DNA of 64,000 bases from Herbaspirillum rubrisubalbicans (GCF_003719195.1 NZ_CP024996.1:2232001-2296000), one strand, 5' to 3'. Shown: positions 17,906-27,136, counted from the stretch's first letter. The notes: generated by a model from the letters alone, not told the origin. Translations and numbers: made by a program.

Positions 17906-19082
17906 CTGCTTGCTTGACGATCAGGGAGTCGAGAGAGGTGCCGGCTGCCGCCATGGCATTGGCAAACAGGCCGCTATTGCCGCGCAGGGCGGCGGTGGCT
18001 GCTTCATTGTCGGCCTTGACCTGCACGTGGATCTGCTGGCCGATCAGGCGGATTGAGGCGGAAACGCTACCGAGATGGGCGAAGTTGAAACGCACCACGC
18101 TGTGCCAGGTGGGGGCGGATTCTTCGCCATTGTGCTGGCTGTTCTGGCTGGGATCCTGGTCATGTTCCTGGTTGATTTCCCATTCCATCTTCTGGTCGGG
18201 CCAGACTTCGCCATGCCAGACCACGCGTTGTTGTTCCAGCGCGTTGAGTTGCAGGTTGATGAGCTGGCCCAATTGGTTCTGGGCCGGATTGTTGTCGTTG
18301 AGCAGGTTGATGTCGCCGCCATTGCGGGAGGCTACCTGGGCCTGTGGTTCTTTCATCAGGTCTTCTGCCGAGCGCTGCCCGGCAGCCCAGGCCGAGACGT
18401 GCGATTCGTAGAACACGCCACTGTAGGCGATGGCGTCCTTCAAGGCCGACGCCACCTGTTCGGGCGGCAGGTTGGCCTTGGGCAACAGGGGGGCGGTGGC
18501 ATTGACATGGTCGCTCACGTCACCATGCTGCGAGGCTTGCAGCAGTGTGTCGATCAGGCGACCGGCATTGCTGAGCGTGGTGGTGGTGCTGGCAGGTCCC
18601 CCAGCCTGGCCCTGGCGTGCGCCCTTGGCCTGGGCATCGGCGGCGACATCCTCGTTCTGGGCGATCTGGCCGGCGCCGCTCTCATCGCGGGTGACGAACT
18701 GCAGGGACTTCAAGTCCTTCTGCATGGCGCGTCCCGCGCTGCTCAATGCTACCGAGGCGCTTTCTTCATCGCTGCGGATGCTGCCTTCGTTGACCGAGAA
18801 AGTGGGGCGGGGATCCTTGGAGACCAGGGTCAGGGTCAGGGTGTCACCGACCTTGGCGCTGTTGGGAAGCACCATGCGCGCAGCCGTATTGGCGATGCGC
18901 ACCAGGAAGGTGCCGTCATTGAAATTGGAGAGGATGCGGCCCGACATCTGCTGGCCGAGGGCGATCTGGGCCAGCCGGCTGAAGGCTTCCTGCCTGGCAT
19001 CGGCGACCGAGACGACAGCGGTCGCCGCTTCGACTGGATTGACAGGCTGGACGGCGCTGGCGATATCGGCCCGCGGCAACAT
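17892..19082 (-). CDS. Second FliK-like flagellar hook-length control protein
   Basis: About 396 aa, distantly similar to FliK. It begins with Ala/Val-rich sequence and a segment IALGQQMSGRILSNFNDGTFLVRI followed by a beta-rich part. The C-terminal region (VVRFNFAHLGSVSASIRLIGQQIHVQV in part) resembles the FliK C-domain substrate-switch fold. The ATG at 19082 is preferred over an in-frame TTG at 19088 that overlaps the fliT stop. It lies in the fliD-fliS-fliT operon and overlaps the flhB-like gene. Its exact role beside the classical fliK is unknown. Confidence 0.8.
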   Translation of the reverse strand: MLPRADIASAVQPVNPVEAATAVVSVADARQEAFSRLAQIALGQQMSGRILSNFNDGTFLVRIANTAARMVLPNSAKVGDTLTLTLVSKDPRPTFSVNEGSIRSDEESASVALSSAGRAMQKDLKSLQFVTRDESGAGQIAQNEDVAADAQAKGARQGQAGGPASTTTTLSNAGRLIDTLLQASQHGDVSDHVNATAPLLPKANLPPEQVASALKDAIAYSGVFYESHVSAWAAGQRSAEDLMKEPQAQVASRNGGDINLLNDNNPAQNQLGQLINLQLNALEQQRVVWHGEVWPDQKMEWEINQEHDQDPSQNSQHNGEESAPTWHSVVRFNFAHLGSVSASIRLIGQQIHVQVKADNEAATAALRGNSGLFANAMAAAGTSLDSLIVKQADGET

Positions 19083-19084
19083 GC

Positions 19085-19414
19085 TCAACTACCCATGCCG
19101 TAGGTATTGAGCAGCTTCTGTTCGGTCTGGTTGCTTTGGATCAGCGCCGAGAGCTTGCGCAATCCGGGTTCGGTGAGGTTGCGGATGTCGCGGTCGTCTT
19201 CCAGGATCTTCCTGATGATGTCGACCTTGCGATGACGCAGCGGCTCCGACAGCGAAACGTTTTCTTCGCTGTCGCGCAGGCTGGCGATGTGCTTGCCGCA
19301 CTGTGCTTCCAGTGTGGCAAGCCGGTCCCAGTCGCCGGCACGGGCGGCCGATAGCATCTCGTCGGTCAATTGCGAAATCGACTCGTAGAGGGCGATGACG
19401 TCATCACCGTTCAT
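19085..19414 (-). CDS. fliT: Flagellar export chaperone FliT
   Basis: Small helical chaperone of the filament cap protein FliD; in enteric bacteria it also dampens FlhDC activity. About 109 aa, helix-rich (ALYESISQLTDEMLSAARAGDWDRL in part, then LRKLSALIQSNQTEQKLLNTY). The ATG at 19414 is chosen; a TTG at 19423 overlapping the fliS stop is an alternative. Identification rests on size, helical pattern and position directly after fliD-fliS. Confidence 0.85.
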   Translation of the reverse strand: MNGDDVIALYESISQLTDEMLSAARAGDWDRLATLEAQCGKHIASLRDSEENVSLSEPLRHRKVDIIRKILEDDRDIRNLTEPGLRKLSALIQSNQTEQKLLNTYGMGS

Positions 19415-19419
19415 GTCAG

Positions 19420-19878
19420 TCAAGCCTTTGCGTAGCTGGGTTGGGACAGATCCTGCATCATGGACATCTGTGGTGAGGCCTGGGCGGCGTTGGGGCCGAT
19501 CTGTTCCCAGGCCGAGCGGATGTCTTCCAGCAGGCCATGGATTTCATCCAGGATGGCCGGATTGTTGGTGGCGTTGGCCTCGAACAGGCGGCGGCTCATG
19601 TATTCGTACAGAGAGTCCAGATTCAACGCCAGTTCACCGCCGACTTCCTTGTTCAGGCTGGCGCGCAGGCCATTGTCGATGATCAGGATGGCCTTGGTGA
19701 TGGACTCGCCCTTGTCCTTGATGTTGCCTTCGCCCATGGACTTCTTGCCCAAGGCTATGGCCACCAGGGCACCATCGAAGAGCATGGTGATGAGCTTGTG
19801 CGGGCTGGCGGCGATCACGCCGGTTTCCACCCCGATGTTGGCGTAGGCATTGGCCCCGCGTTTCATGCTTCCGAACAT
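19420..19878 (-). CDS. fliS: Flagellin export chaperone FliS
   Basis: Cytoplasmic four-helix chaperone that binds the flagellin C-terminus and prevents early polymerisation. The 152-aa sequence shows the family patterns ANIGVETGVIAASPHKLITMLFDGAL (middle part) and LNLDSLYEYMSRRLFEAN. The last about 25 residues are Met/Gln/Ser-rich. It follows fliD by 28 bases, and its stop touches the start region of fliT. Confidence 0.95.
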   Translation of the reverse strand: MFGSMKRGANAYANIGVETGVIAASPHKLITMLFDGALVAIALGKKSMGEGNIKDKGESITKAILIIDNGLRASLNKEVGGELALNLDSLYEYMSRRLFEANATNNPAILDEIHGLLEDIRSAWEQIGPNAAQASPQMSMMQDLSQPSYAKA

Positions 19879-19906
19879 GACTTTCTCCTATGTTCGCGGT
19901 AACGCT

Positions 19907-21976
19907 TCAACTGCTCTTGGCCAGACCAGCCAACTGCTGGGTCAGATAGCTTTGCGTGGATTGCATACTGGCCAGGGTCGTGTTGAGCTGGTTGAACTGG
20001 TTGGTGTAGTTATCCTTGAGATTGGACAGCCGGGTTTGCACGGCCGTCTGGCGATCCTGGTTGATCTTCAGGCTGGCCTGCAGGCCGTTGGTCTTGGTGG
20101 CAATGATGCCGCTATCACTCAAGATATTCGTCATCAGGGTCTGCAATCTGGTGACGATACCATTTTTGGACGAAGTGGTGTTGGTCGGATCTGGATCGGT
20201 GCCCGTGAACAGATTGGAAATGCCGGCGAAATTGTTGGTGGTAGCCGTCGACAGCTTGGTGGCGTCCAGTGCCAGGGTGCCGTCCTTCTGGAAGGCGATG
20301 CCGATATCGGCCAGGCTACTGATGCCATTGCCGCCATCCACCGTGGCAAACAGCGTATTGCGCAGTTGGCTCATGATGGTCTGCACCGATGATTCACTGG
20401 CCAGCGGGGCGGAGGTGTTGGCTTGTCCCAGGGTGGTGGAGGGCGTCTGCGCGGTCATCCCGGCGATCGCCTTGGCCAGGGTGTTGTAGGCCGATACAAA
20501 GCTGTTGGCGGCGGTGGTGATGCCGGAGGTGTCGTTGCTGATGTTGAGCGTGAAATTGTCGGCCGAGGTGGTGACCTTGGCCAGGTTCAGGGTCACGCCC
20601 GAAATCGCGTTCTGGACCTTGTTGCTGGGGCTGGTGACTGAGACGCCATCGATGGACAGCTTGGCATCCTGCGCCTTGAGCAACTGGCCCATGCCGCTCA
20701 TGGTCAGGCCGGCATAGTCACCCGTACCGGTCAGGGTCACGGCGGCCGTGGCGCTGCTGCCGGTGGGGGTGAGCACAAGGTGGTCGTTGCTGCCATCGTT
20801 GCTGATGGAGGCCGATACTCCGGCGTTGGCATTGTTGATGGCGCTCATGACCTGCTTGAGGTCGATATTGCCGCCGCTGTTGGCGCTCGGGTTGATGGCC
20901 ACTGAGGTGTCGCCTACCTTCAGGTTCAGCGTGCCGGAACTGTAGGTCTGGTTGGTGCTGACGTTTTGCGAGGTGATCGCGCCGCTGGGGTCGGAACTGA
21001 AGACGGAGAAATTACCGGTGCCAGTGATCTTGATGGTGTTGGCCGCGCCACTGTTCTGGGCGGTGATGACCAGGTGGTCATTGGTGCCATCGCTGACGAT
21101 GGTGGCGTTCACGCCGGCACTGGCAGCGTTGATGGCGTCGCGCACCCCGGCCAGGCTGTCGGTGGCCGGCTGGATCATGACGGTCGAGCCGGTGCCGGTC
21201 TTGATGGCCAGGATGCCGTTGTCGAAGGTGGATCCGGGGGCGATGCTGGCCGAGCTCAGTTTTTCGGTCTGCGCCAGTTGCGACACGGCCACCGCGTAGG
21301 TGCCCGAAGCCGCCTTGGTAGCATCGCGCGGGGCCTGGATCTGGGTCATGGTGCTCGAGGTCGAGCTGGACGGATCGTAGAAAAAGCCGGACAGGCTGTT
21401 GTTGGCCGTGACCTTGATGGTATTGGCGGTGCCGCCGGTATTGGATTCCAGCACCAGATGGTCGCCGTTGCCATCGGTGGTGATGGAGGCAGTCACGCCG
21501 GTCTTGGCGGCGTTGATCGCGTCGCGCACGCCGGCCAGGGTGGCGTCGGCCTGCAAGGTGATGAAGGTGGGCGAGTTGGTGCCGACCTTGATGGCGATGG
21601 AGTCGCCCGACTTGTAGGTGGTGCCACTGCTGATGCCGGCTGACTGGATCTTCTGCGCCAGTATCTTGGTCGAGTCATCGGCGTTGACATCGGCGGTGAA
21701 GGGGTCGGTGGTCAGGTTGCTGCCGGTGCCGGCATTGCTGACTGAACTTTTCTGCGAACTGAAGGTGGCGGCCGTCATGCCGGCGATGGCACTTTGGTAG
21801 GTCGACAGCGTGCTTTTCAGGCTGCCATAGGCGGAAATGAGGGTGTTGTAGCTGCTGGCCTGGGTGGTCAGCGGGGTCAGCTGCGTCTGGCTCTCGGCCG
21901 AGATCAACTGGCTGACCAGCGTAGAGACATCTAGCGGACCCGCCGATGTGGAGATGGTGCCGGTGGAAGTCGCCAT
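19907..21976 (-). CDS. fliD: Flagellar filament capping protein FliD with triplicated domain
   Basis: HAP2 forms the cap under which flagellin folds. The 689 aa compare with about 470 in E. coli. The FliD N-terminal coiled-coil (GPLDVSTLVSQLISAESQTQL in part) and C-terminal coiled coil (LKINQDRQTAVQTRLSNLKDNY in part) are intact. The extra length comes from three similar segments at about residues 121-200, 251-330 and 345-427. Each has a glycine-rich start, a (R)DAINAA-type helix and a DGxNDHLV beta stretch, like flagellin hook IN motifs. A GAGGAG ribosome site precedes the ATG. Confidence 0.95.
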   Translation of the reverse strand: MATSTGTISTSAGPLDVSTLVSQLISAESQTQLTPLTTQASSYNTLISAYGSLKSTLSTYQSAIAGMTAATFSSQKSSVSNAGTGSNLTTDPFTADVNADDSTKILAQKIQSAGISSGTTYKSGDSIAIKVGTNSPTFITLQADATLAGVRDAINAAKTGVTASITTDGNGDHLVLESNTGGTANTIKVTANNSLSGFFYDPSSSTSSTMTQIQAPRDATKAASGTYAVAVSQLAQTEKLSSASIAPGSTFDNGILAIKTGTGSTVMIQPATDSLAGVRDAINAASAGVNATIVSDGTNDHLVITAQNSGAANTIKITGTGNFSVFSSDPSGAITSQNVSTNQTYSSGTLNLKVGDTSVAINPSANSGGNIDLKQVMSAINNANAGVSASISNDGSNDHLVLTPTGSSATAAVTLTGTGDYAGLTMSGMGQLLKAQDAKLSIDGVSVTSPSNKVQNAISGVTLNLAKVTTSADNFTLNISNDTSGITTAANSFVSAYNTLAKAIAGMTAQTPSTTLGQANTSAPLASESSVQTIMSQLRNTLFATVDGGNGISSLADIGIAFQKDGTLALDATKLSTATTNNFAGISNLFTGTDPDPTNTTSSKNGIVTRLQTLMTNILSDSGIIATKTNGLQASLKINQDRQTAVQTRLSNLKDNYTNQFNQLNTTLASMQSTQSYLTQQLAGLAKSS

Positions 21977-22214
21977 GGTTACTCCTCAATCTTTGCGTGA
22001 GGCACAGCGCTATGCTGCTGCAAGCGCGGTCAAGAGGAGAACGGCTCTCAAGTACGGCGTCTGTGCAGGAAGGACGCTGTGCGGGTGATCTGTGTGAATC
22101 TGTGAGAATCCGTTATGAACTGGGGTAGCCGAATCCTTCATGCGCAATGATCCAACATTGACGCATGAGGTTGTTCGAGCCACTGCAGTTCATACCAGAC
22201 TCAAGTAATGATAC

Positions 22215-22574
22215 TCAAGCCTTTTCCTTGATCAACAGGCCTTGCATCTTGTCGATGGACTTGGCGATGGCGATCGCTTCTTCGCTGGGGATCTGGCGGA
22301 TCACCTTGTCGGTCGCGGTATCGACGACCTTGATGATGGTCTTGCCGGTATCCTGATCCTTGGAGAAGTTCAGTGCGGCAGCGTTGGCGGCTGCAAAATC
22401 ATTCAACTTGCCGACGGCGTCATTGACTTCGCTTTCGGTTGCGCGGCGTGCTTCCGGATTGGCGGCCGGCGCGACGGTCGATACCACGGGATCGGGCTTG
22501 TCGGCAGTCTTCGGCAGCGCATAGGAGGTGCCGGAGTCGCCAGCAGCAGTGATATTAAGTGGGGCAATCGACAT
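22215..22574 (-). CDS. flaG: Flagellar protein FlaG
   Basis: A 119-aa protein with the FlaG-family C-terminal half: AALNFSKDQDTGKTIIKVVDTATDKVIRQIPSEEAI (typical parts FSKDQDTGKTIIKV and VIRQIPSEE). The N-terminus is variable and Pro/Ala-rich. FlaG proteins influence filament length, by an unclear mechanism. It lies between fliC and fliD, the usual position in polar and peritrichous beta- and gammaproteobacteria. Confidence 0.9.
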   Translation of the reverse strand: MSIAPLNITAAGDSGTSYALPKTADKPDPVVSTVAPAANPEARRATESEVNDAVGKLNDFAAANAAALNFSKDQDTGKTIIKVVDTATDKVIRQIPSEEAIAIAKSIDKMQGLLIKEKA

Positions 22575-22598
22575 GGTACTACTCCCTTCCTTAAAGGA

Positions 22599-22631
22599 AC
22601 GTGCGGAGAATATGGTCTATCCCCCGCACGT
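22599..22631 (-). terminator. Hairpin after fliC (possible weak terminator)
   Basis: An 8-bp perfect stem ACGTGCGG/CCGCACGT (22599-22606 and 22624-22631) with a 17-base loop lies about 20 bases past the fliC stop and before flaG. No T-run follows, so it may only attenuate read-through or protect the fliC mRNA 3' end. Confidence 0.35.
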
Positions 22632-22652
22632 CATCCTACCTAGCTATCAGGC

Positions 22653-23741
22653 TTATTTCAACAGCGACAGGACTTGCTGCGGCGCCGAGTTCGCTTGCGA
22701 CAGCATGGCGGTACCAGCTTGTTGCAGGATCTGCGCACGGGTCAGGTTCGCGGTTTCCTGCGCGTAGTCGGTGTCCATGATACGGCTGCGCGACGCGGTG
22801 ATGTTCTCGCTCGACACTTGCAGGTTGCTGATGACCGCGCTGAAGCGGTTTTGCACAGCACCGAACTCTGCACGCTTGGAGGAGATCATGCTGATCGCCT
22901 TGTCCAAGTTCTGGATCGCCTTTTGTGCGTCGCTTTGTGCTGACGGGGCAGCGACAGCCTTGTCCAGCGACAGCTTGGCGCTGTCAACGGCAGCTTGCAG
23001 GGTCACAGCCGACGAAGCCAGGGCGGAAGACGACATGGACGAACCGGTAGCGAACAGGTTGTCCAGGGCAGCCTTGGCCGAGGTGTAGGTCGCTTGTGCC
23101 GAGCTCACGCCGGTGGTGTCGCCCAGACCGATCAGGCCCTTGGCGCTGGTACCGATCACGGTAGCGATGGTGGAGTTGTTCGACAGGTCGTCCAGGGTGA
23201 TGGTGATCTGGTCGTTCAACTTGTTGTCTTGAACGTTGGCGCCGACCTGGAAGGACAGGGTCAGGGAAGCCGAAACGTTGGCAGCATCGGAGCCGGTGCC
23301 GGCCGAAGCGCCTTGGCCGGTGCCGGTGAACAGGTTCTGGCCGTTGAAGCTGGTGCCGTTCAGAACACGGAACACTTCCTGGGACAGCTGGGTGTATTCG
23401 TCGTTGAGGGTCTTGCGGTCTTGTGCGCTGTTGGTGCCGTTGGCGGCCTGCACAGCCAGTTCACGCATACGTTGCAGGTTGTCGCCGACGGTCGACAGAG
23501 CGCCTTCAGCGGTTTGTGCCATCGAGATACCGTCGTTGGCGTTACGTTGTGCAACTGCCAGACCCTTGATCTGGGAGTTCATGCGGTCGGCGATGGCCAG
23601 GCCGGCGGCGTCGTCCTTGGCGCTGTTGACGCGCAGGCCGGAAGACAGACGTTGGATCGAGGTATTCAGCGACGACTGCGACGCATTCAGGTTCCGTTGC
23701 GTGTTGAGCGACGGGATATTGGTATTAATGACTGCTGCCAT
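22653..23741 (-). CDS. fliC: Flagellin FliC
   Basis: Filament subunit. The 362 aa have the highly conserved N-terminal D0/D1 ([39 protein letters not shown]) and C-terminal D1/D0 ([19 protein letters not shown], ending [15 protein letters not shown]). A short Ala/Ser/Thr-rich variable domain lies around residues 150-270. An AGGAG site lies 7 bases before the ATG and a FliA promoter about 100 bases upstream. It is a single flagellin gene in this window. Confidence 0.98.
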   Translation of the reverse strand: MAAVINTNIPSLNTQRNLNASQSSLNTSIQRLSSGLRVNSAKDDAAGLAIADRMNSQIKGLAVAQRNANDGISMAQTAEGALSTVGDNLQRMRELAVQAANGTNSAQDRKTLNDEYTQLSQEVFRVLNGTSFNGQNLFTGTGQGASAGTGSDAANVSASLTLSFQVGANVQDNKLNDQITITLDDLSNNSTIATVIGTSAKGLIGLGDTTGVSSAQATYTSAKAALDNLFATGSSMSSSALASSAVTLQAAVDSAKLSLDKAVAAPSAQSDAQKAIQNLDKAISMISSKRAEFGAVQNRFSAVISNLQVSSENITASRSRIMDTDYAQETANLTRAQILQQAGTAMLSQANSAPQQVLSLLK

Positions 23742-23841
23742 GTTAATTCTCCTAAGATTTGAGACCGATGATCCGAGTTTCAGTGCCTAACGTTGGTCTT
23801 CTACCCATGAGTCCCAGGCGTTTCAACCTCTGTTGATTGCT

Positions 23842-23868
23842 TTATCGGGCAGTCTTGGAAAAAGTTTA
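23842..23868 (-). promoter_or_regulatory. Sigma-28 (FliA) promoter for fliC
   Basis: Reading leftward: TAAACTTT (-35, 7/8) at 23868-23861, exactly 11 bases, then CCCGATAA (-10, 7/8) at 23849-23842. This near-consensus FliA promoter would start transcription about 95 bases before the fliC ATG. Confidence 0.85.
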
Positions 23869-24011
23869 GGGCTTTTGCAAAAAATCTTTTTCAAGGCTTT
23901 CCGAACTAAAACTGCGTGCTTTGAAACTCCAAGCAAATCCTTTTTCGACGGCAATCAGGAAAACTTTAGCAAATTTGCTGTTGCGACCAAGAAAAATGTT
24001 CTGAAAAGCAA

Positions 24012-24033
24012 AGACCGCCCGGTTGGGCGGTCT
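24012..24033 (-). terminator. Terminator of the TPR-glycosyltransferase gene
   Basis: A 9-bp GC-rich stem AGACCGCCC/GGGCGGTCT with a GGTT loop lies 28 bases past the stop. Reading leftward it is followed by TTGCTTTTC, a moderately T-rich tail. It separates this gene from the fliC promoter. Confidence 0.75.
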
Positions 24034-24060
24034 ACTCGTGGCGAACAGGTGACGAACAGC

Positions 24061-26049
24061 TTAGCCTTGGGCCTTTTTTTGTTGCAAAACAATCAATTTC
24101 TCGCCCACTGTCTTGAGTACCGAATTCCAATCGTTCAGCGCTGGTTGGCGGAACAGGTGCATCGAGGGATACCACGGCGAGTCCTCGCGCTCGGTAAGCC
24201 AGCGCCAGTCTGGAATGTGTGGCAGCAGCACCCAGGTGGGGTGGCTCATGGCGCCGGCCAGGTGCACTACCGAGGTGTCCACACTGATGACCAGATCGAG
24301 ATTGCTGATGGCGGCGGCAGTGTCGGCAAAGTCTTCGCATTCATCGCCCAGGTTGAAGACTGGTAGGCCGGGTGGCAATGCCTTGAGGTCTTCCAGTGGC
24401 TTGCCTTTTTGCAATGAATAGAACTCTACCTTGGGGAGGTCGAACAACTGCTTGAATTTGTCCAGGGGGATGGAGCGATGACGGTCGTTTCCATGCTCCG
24501 GGTTGCCGCCCCACACCACGCCGACGCGCAGGTGTTCGCTCGATTTTGTCAGTCTGGAAATCTTTTCTCGCCAGGTCGACGCCAGGATGGGGTCGGCTGC
24601 CAGGTAGCCTTTCGGATAGCGCGGGATGTCATCAATCGTATGAGTGCGCATGGCGTGGGGTAGGCTCATGAGCACGTAGGCGCAATCACAGGGGGGCAGC
24701 GGATCGCTTTCCCGGACCAGAGTCACTTCCGGGGTGAAGGACTGGAACAGGCGATACAAGGGATTCTTCACGTGGACGGCGACTCTTGCTCCTTGTTCGA
24801 TCACCAGTCGGACATAGCGCAGGAACTGGATGCTGTCGCCAAAGCCCTGTTCATGCATCAGCAGGATGTACTTACCGGCCAGCGAAGACTTGCCATCCCA
24901 TTTCGGGATGATGTCGAACAGTTTGTGGATCAGCCGATAGACGTGCGCGCGCTCCTTGGTGACCAAGCGCATTTCGTGGTATTCCCAGCCTTCCTTGAAT
25001 TGGCCCTGCAGCAACAGGCTCAACGCCAGGTTGTGCTTGGCGGTGGGGTAGTTGGGGCGCAGTTCGAGTGCCTTGCGGAAATTGGCGATGGCATCGTCGG
25101 TGTCACCGTGGTCATGCTGGATGGCGCCAATGTTGTTGTAGGTCAGGGCATACTTGGGGTCCAGTTCCAATGCCTTGTTGAACATGCGCATGGCGTCGTC
25201 GAAGCGATCACCGGTGCTGAAATAGCTCGACCCCAGCTTGACGTAGCTGTTGGGGTCCTTGGGAGCGATTTCGATCACGCGCAGCATATGCTCGTGGGCT
25301 TGCTCGATCTTGTTGAGTTTCAGGTAGCTATCGGCGATCTTGTTATGGGCATAGGTATCCTGCGGATCGAGCAGGACGGCGGTCTTATGTGACTCCACCG
25401 CTTCCTTGTACATTTCCATGGCGTGGAAGGCTTCGCCCAATGCCGTGTGGGATGGCGCGAAATTGATTTGCAGTTCAAGAGACTTGAGGATGGTCGCCAC
25501 GGCTTCCTCGAAGCGGCGTGCCTCGACCAGGGCGCGCCCCAGGTGGGACAGGGGGCCGGGTGCGTTCGGTTCGCGCTTGACCGCATCCTCGAAGTAGGCG
25601 ATCGACGCATCCGGGTCGTTTTTTTCATGCAAGGCATTGGCCAAGCCGATGCGGGCAGCACGATTTTCCTTGTCAATCGAGATGGCCTGTTCGTAGAGGG
25701 CAATGGCTTCATCGATGCGGTCCTGGCTGAGGATGCTGCTGGCCAGGTTGCCGATGTATTCGGCATTGTTCGGGTCGGCCTCGATGGCTAGGCGCAGATA
25801 TTGTTCGGCTTCGGCAAACTTGCCTTCCTGCATGGCGATCAGTCCGCGCGCATGATTGGCAAAGACCAGCTTGGGGACGCGGGCAAGTACTGCCGTACAC
25901 AAGGCCTTGGCTTCATCTGTCTTGCGGTTGTCCAGCAGATCCAGGCATTTGCGGACATCCAGCAGATCCTGCAGGTTGGATTTGGCGGCTGCGGGAGCCG
26001 GGATTGGAGTAGGTTTGCCGTGCTTCTTGCTGCTCTTGCGCGTCGACAT
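24061..26049 (-). CDS. TPR-repeat protein with C-terminal glycosyltransferase domain
   Basis: About 662 aa. A Lys/Pro-rich start is followed by some ten tetratricopeptide units (about residues 30-390; for example NPNAEYIGNLASSILSQDR-like and ALELDPKYALTYNNIGAIQ repeats). The C-terminal domain (about 400-655) resembles GT9/heptosyltransferase-type transferases (LRVGVVWGGNPEH, later LVISVDTSVVHLAGAM). The inner ATG (MSTRKSSKKHGKP) is chosen because a GAGGAC site lies just upstream; the frame stays open another 35 codons. Position directly upstream of fliC suggests flagellin glycosylation, which is inferred and not shown by the sequence. Confidence 0.75.
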   Translation of the reverse strand: MSTRKSSKKHGKPTPIPAPAAAKSNLQDLLDVRKCLDLLDNRKTDEAKALCTAVLARVPKLVFANHARGLIAMQEGKFAEAEQYLRLAIEADPNNAEYIGNLASSILSQDRIDEAIALYEQAISIDKENRAARIGLANALHEKNDPDASIAYFEDAVKREPNAPGPLSHLGRALVEARRFEEAVATILKSLELQINFAPSHTALGEAFHAMEMYKEAVESHKTAVLLDPQDTYAHNKIADSYLKLNKIEQAHEHMLRVIEIAPKDPNSYVKLGSSYFSTGDRFDDAMRMFNKALELDPKYALTYNNIGAIQHDHGDTDDAIANFRKALELRPNYPTAKHNLALSLLLQGQFKEGWEYHEMRLVTKERAHVYRLIHKLFDIIPKWDGKSSLAGKYILLMHEQGFGDSIQFLRYVRLVIEQGARVAVHVKNPLYRLFQSFTPEVTLVRESDPLPPCDCAYVLMSLPHAMRTHTIDDIPRYPKGYLAADPILASTWREKISRLTKSSEHLRVGVVWGGNPEHGNDRHRSIPLDKFKQLFDLPKVEFYSLQKGKPLEDLKALPPGLPVFNLGDECEDFADTAAAISNLDLVISVDTSVVHLAGAMSHPTWVLLPHIPDWRWLTEREDSPWYPSMHLFRQPALNDWNSVLKTVGEKLIVLQQKKAQG

Positions 26050-26152
26050 CGAAAAAAGTCCTCTTGGTTGGGCGCATCCTGTGCGCCGGACATGGCTATC
26101 CAGCAAGGATGATATGCGCAACTGCCTCTGCGCGAAGAGGTGAATAGAAAGC

Positions 26153-26179
26153 AAAAAACCTCCGTTTTAAGCGAAGGTT
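26153..26179 (-). terminator. lexA terminator
   Basis: Reading leftward from lexA: stem AACCTTCG/CGGAGGTT (one G-U pair, 7-base loop) followed directly by a run of T. It starts 60 bases beyond the lexA stop. Confidence 0.8.
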
Positions 26180-26238
26180 TCTATGGTGTGGCTGGTTGGG
26201 TTTGACCTGGAATCCTGAGGGCTGAGCGTGGAGCAGGC

Positions 26239-26898
26239 TCAGTTCCAGCTACGCAGCAGCCCAACGGCCAAGCCTTCCAAGGCGAACTGGTCTTCCTCGG
26301 GCTTGACGATGATGGGCTCGAACTCGGGGTTCTCCGGGAAGAGGGTGATGACGCTGCCGTTCTTCTGGTAACGCTTGACCGTGACTTCATCGGCCAGACG
26401 CGCGACCACGATCTGGCCATTGCGAGCCTGGTCGGCGCGGCGCACGGCCAGCAGGTCGCCATCGAGGATGCCGGCGTCGCGCATGGACATGCCGCGCACC
26501 TTGAGCAGGTAATCCGGTTTGGCCGGGAACATGGCCGGGTCGACCTGATAGGTCTTTTCCACGTGCTCCTGGGCCAGGATGGGCGAACCTGCTGCCACTC
26601 GGCCGATCAGTGGCAGGCTCAACTGCATCAGGGCGGGATGGGGCAGTGCCATCTGGCGAGCGCTGCCGTTGGTGGGGAGAGTGGCCGATTCGCGCAGGCG
26701 GATGCCGCGCGAGGTGCCGGGGGAAATCTCGATGGCGCCCTTGCGCGCCAAGGCCTGCAGGTGTTCCTCGGCGGCATTGGCGGAGCGGAAGCCGAGCTCG
26801 GCGGCGATTTCTGCGCGCGTAGGAGGGAAGCCGGTGTTTTCGATGGCGTTCTTGATCAGGTTCAGGATCTGTTCCTGGCGCGCGGTCAGTTTGAGCAT
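26239..26898 (-). CDS. lexA: SOS repressor LexA
   Basis: Represses the SOS regulon and cleaves itself when RecA filaments form on single-stranded DNA. The 219 aa have an N-terminal winged-helix domain ([30 protein letters not shown] recognition region). The C-terminal S24 peptidase domain has the cleavage bond Ala103-Gly104 (RVAAGSP), Ser138 in GMSMRDAG and Lys175 in EVTVKRY. Two LexA boxes lie upstream, so the gene controls itself. A terminator follows. Confidence 0.98.
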   Translation of the reverse strand: MLKLTARQEQILNLIKNAIENTGFPPTRAEIAAELGFRSANAAEEHLQALARKGAIEISPGTSRGIRLRESATLPTNGSARQMALPHPALMQLSLPLIGRVAAGSPILAQEHVEKTYQVDPAMFPAKPDYLLKVRGMSMRDAGILDGDLLAVRRADQARNGQIVVARLADEVTVKRYQKNGSVITLFPENPEFEPIIVKPEEDQFALEGLAVGLLRSWN

Positions 26899-26924
26899 GG
26901 GGTGGGCCTTTCCCGGGGAGAAGG

Positions 26925-26940
26925 CTGTTTGTATGAACAG
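26925..26940. promoter_or_regulatory. LexA (SOS) box 1
   Basis: CTGTTTGTATGAACAG fits the CTG-N10-CAG LexA operator, 27 bases upstream of the lexA ATG. It supports autoregulation. Confidence 0.85.
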
Positions 26941-26941
26941 T

Positions 26942-26957
26942 CTGTATTTTTATACAG
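26942..26957. promoter_or_regulatory. LexA (SOS) box 2
   Basis: CTGTATTTTTATACAG is close to the ideal palindromic operator (CTGT-N8-ACAG) and lies one base from box 1. Two neighbouring boxes should give tight, cooperative repression. Confidence 0.9.
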
Positions 26958-27136
26958 GTACAATCCTTGTGTCAACGGCAACATGCACTTGTGGCAGGGA
27001 AAAAGACAAGCTTTTAGATACTTATATATAGTTATGGAAGTGAAGTCGTTGGTCGGATGTGCAGGGCGAGGGTGGTTTTGTGTCCTCGGTGCCCGCTCGA
27101 TTGTCTCCATTCGACCTCGTTTGTCGGCTGCCAAGA

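Larger units (their letters stand above)
23742..24060. other. AT-rich intergenic region upstream of fliC
   Basis: A 319-base non-coding stretch, clearly richer in A/T than the genes around it. It holds the fliC leader (about 95 bases), the FliA promoter at 23842-23868, an A/T-rich upstream part at about 23870-24000 that could serve as an UP-element or nucleoid-protein binding region, and the terminator of the upstream glycosyltransferase gene at 24012-24033. No open frame of note was seen. Confidence 0.6.

Noticed and set aside
21977..22214. FliA promoter for fliD
   Set aside because: No sequence close to GCCGATAA or TAAAGTTT with 11-base spacing was found in this gap; only a near-repeat TGTGTGAATC/TGTGAGAATC is seen.
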